Shown here piece after piece: positions 5,989 through 6,505 of a DNA stretch of 6,505 nucleotides. The stretch is taken from the NCBI GenBank assembly GCA_038207745.1, contig JBBQZL010000156.1:1-6505 (forward strand). Direction: 5' to 3'. The DNA comes from JBBQZL01 sp038207745 (GTDB taxonomy: Bacteria > Actinomycetota > Thermoleophilia > Solirubrobacterales > 70-9). The position numbers and the translations under genes are program-made. Each line of letters begins with the position of its first letter. Within the stretch, counting starts at the first letter, position 1. The notes under the pieces are model-generated. The model was not told the origin of the DNA. It worked only from the letters and a program-made list of their open reading frames with translations, and searched no databases.

Positions 5989-6050
5989 GCCGAAGCTTCG
6001 AGTCCTTCCCCGCCCACTACGTCAGTCAGATGCAGGCGGCAGGAGAAATT
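5974..6050 (+). repeat. Repeat copy 3: diverged copy of the tRNA 3' half and its downstream flank
   Basis: Positions 5974-6024 align without gaps to 2579-2629 (anticodon loop through the tRNA end to CGTCA), with 43 of 51 identities by my count. After a 4-nt length difference, GCAGGAGAAATT (6039-6050) matches GCAGGCGAAATT (2640-2651) at 11 of 12. There is no convincing 5' half (no D arm, no acceptor 5' strand), so it is a fragment and not a second tRNA gene. It looks like an older attachment-site duplication. Confidence 0.7.
5979..5993 (+). terminator. Perfect hairpin TCGGCC-GTA-GGCCGA over the propeller stop codon
   Basis: A 6-bp perfect stem with a 3-nt loop includes the TAG stop (5986-5988), followed by the palindrome CGAAGCTTCG (5991-6000). 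There is no T tract. It could stabilise the mRNA 3' end or act as a weak terminator; the role is inferred from position alone. Confidence 0.3.
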
Positions 6051-6505
6051 GCTTCGACGAGCCGAGAAAGATCCGGTGATGATCTGCGAATCGGTCCTAC
6101 GCGGCCTGGGACGAGCCGCCGATGGAATGCCCGGCATGCCGCTCATGGCCGTCAGGGAGGGGTCGACCTTGCAGGGCAAGCCAATCGACATCGTTGCGAA
6201 GTTCGAGGGCGTAGTTTTCTGAGCTGAACGGAAGACCGGGTCGCGAACCGGACGACCGCAGGCCGCAAAGGGCCAGAGCTTCGGAAGGCGCTGCCCACTG
6301 GGCCGATCGTCCTGGCGGGCGGGCGCGCTGCTCTGGATGGCTCTGATTCATGCCGGGCGACAAGATGCGGGAGTGACGGGTGGGCGGTAGGCTCACGGAG
6401 ATGGATCCTCTCTCGCCTGTACTGGGTTCTGGTGCCCCGCCTGCAGCGTAGGCGCATTGGATCCGGCCAGGGGGAAATCGCAGCAACGACGAGCCTCAGG
6501 GGTAC
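6051..6505. other. Downstream 455 bp with no supportable gene
   Basis: Long frames on the minus strand read as Arg/Pro/Ser-rich shadows without motifs. The most protein-like stretch is a plus-strand frame at 6079-6222 (ATG to TGA, 47 aa, with segments MPGMPLMAVREG and KPIDIVAKFEGVVF). It lacks a clear ribosome site and its frame runs open upstream through the tRNA fragment, so it may be the tail of a decayed gene. I see no RNA gene, strong hairpin or repeat in the remainder. Confidence 0.4.

Noticed and set aside
5940..6016. A second complete tRNA gene at copy 3
   Set aside because: Only the 3' half aligns. There is no D arm or 5' acceptor strand, the G-to-C change breaks a T-stem pair, and the anticodon stem is destroyed.

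Overview
The window looks like chromosomal DNA from a high-GC actinobacterium, most likely class Thermoleophilia (Solirubrobacterales or relatives). Three things point there. The secreted protein at 4177-5988 combines lactonase/LVIVD-like propeller blades with a C-terminal Cys/Arg-rich Ig-like module, a pairing I associate with Thermoleophilia. The small membrane-anchored coiled-coil protein is of a similar style. The tRNA gene does not encode its 3' CCA. The assignment rests on family recognition, not on a search.

Layout. Positions 3-65 (+) are the C-terminal end of a VOC/glyoxalase-fold protein. It converges on a two-gene minus-strand operon: a class III-type zinc alcohol dehydrogenase (836-1942) followed 12 nt later by an MBL-fold hydrolase (80-823). 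Together they look like a thiol-dependent aldehyde (formaldehyde-type) oxidation module: the dehydrogenase would make a thioester and the hydrolase would cleave it. A short divergent intergenic region containing a perfect 10-bp palindrome separates this operon from a plus-strand gene for a 147-aa membrane-anchored coiled-coil protein (2050-2493). A GC hairpin follows, then an elongator-type tRNA with anticodon CAT (2548-2621).

Downstream of the tRNA the window changes character. The last 18 nt of the tRNA plus one flanking base recur exactly at 3985-4003. A longer, mutated copy of the tRNA 3' half plus its downstream flank lies at 5974-6050. Between copies 1 and 2 is a single gene, a DgcZ-like diguanylate cyclase with an N-terminal zinc-binding CZB domain (3045-3926), which is an unexpected architecture for an actinobacterium. 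Between copies 2 and 3 is a single gene for a secreted seven-repeat beta-propeller protein (4177-5988), whose stop codon lies inside copy 3. This resembles one or two tRNA-3'-end insertions (islets), each carrying one gene and no integrase.

From about 6051 to the end there is no convincing gene. The items most worth checking are the tRNA-derived repeat series, the origin of the diguanylate cyclase with its apparent internal compensated frameshift, and the seven exact 60-residue repeats with an invariant Cys pair.
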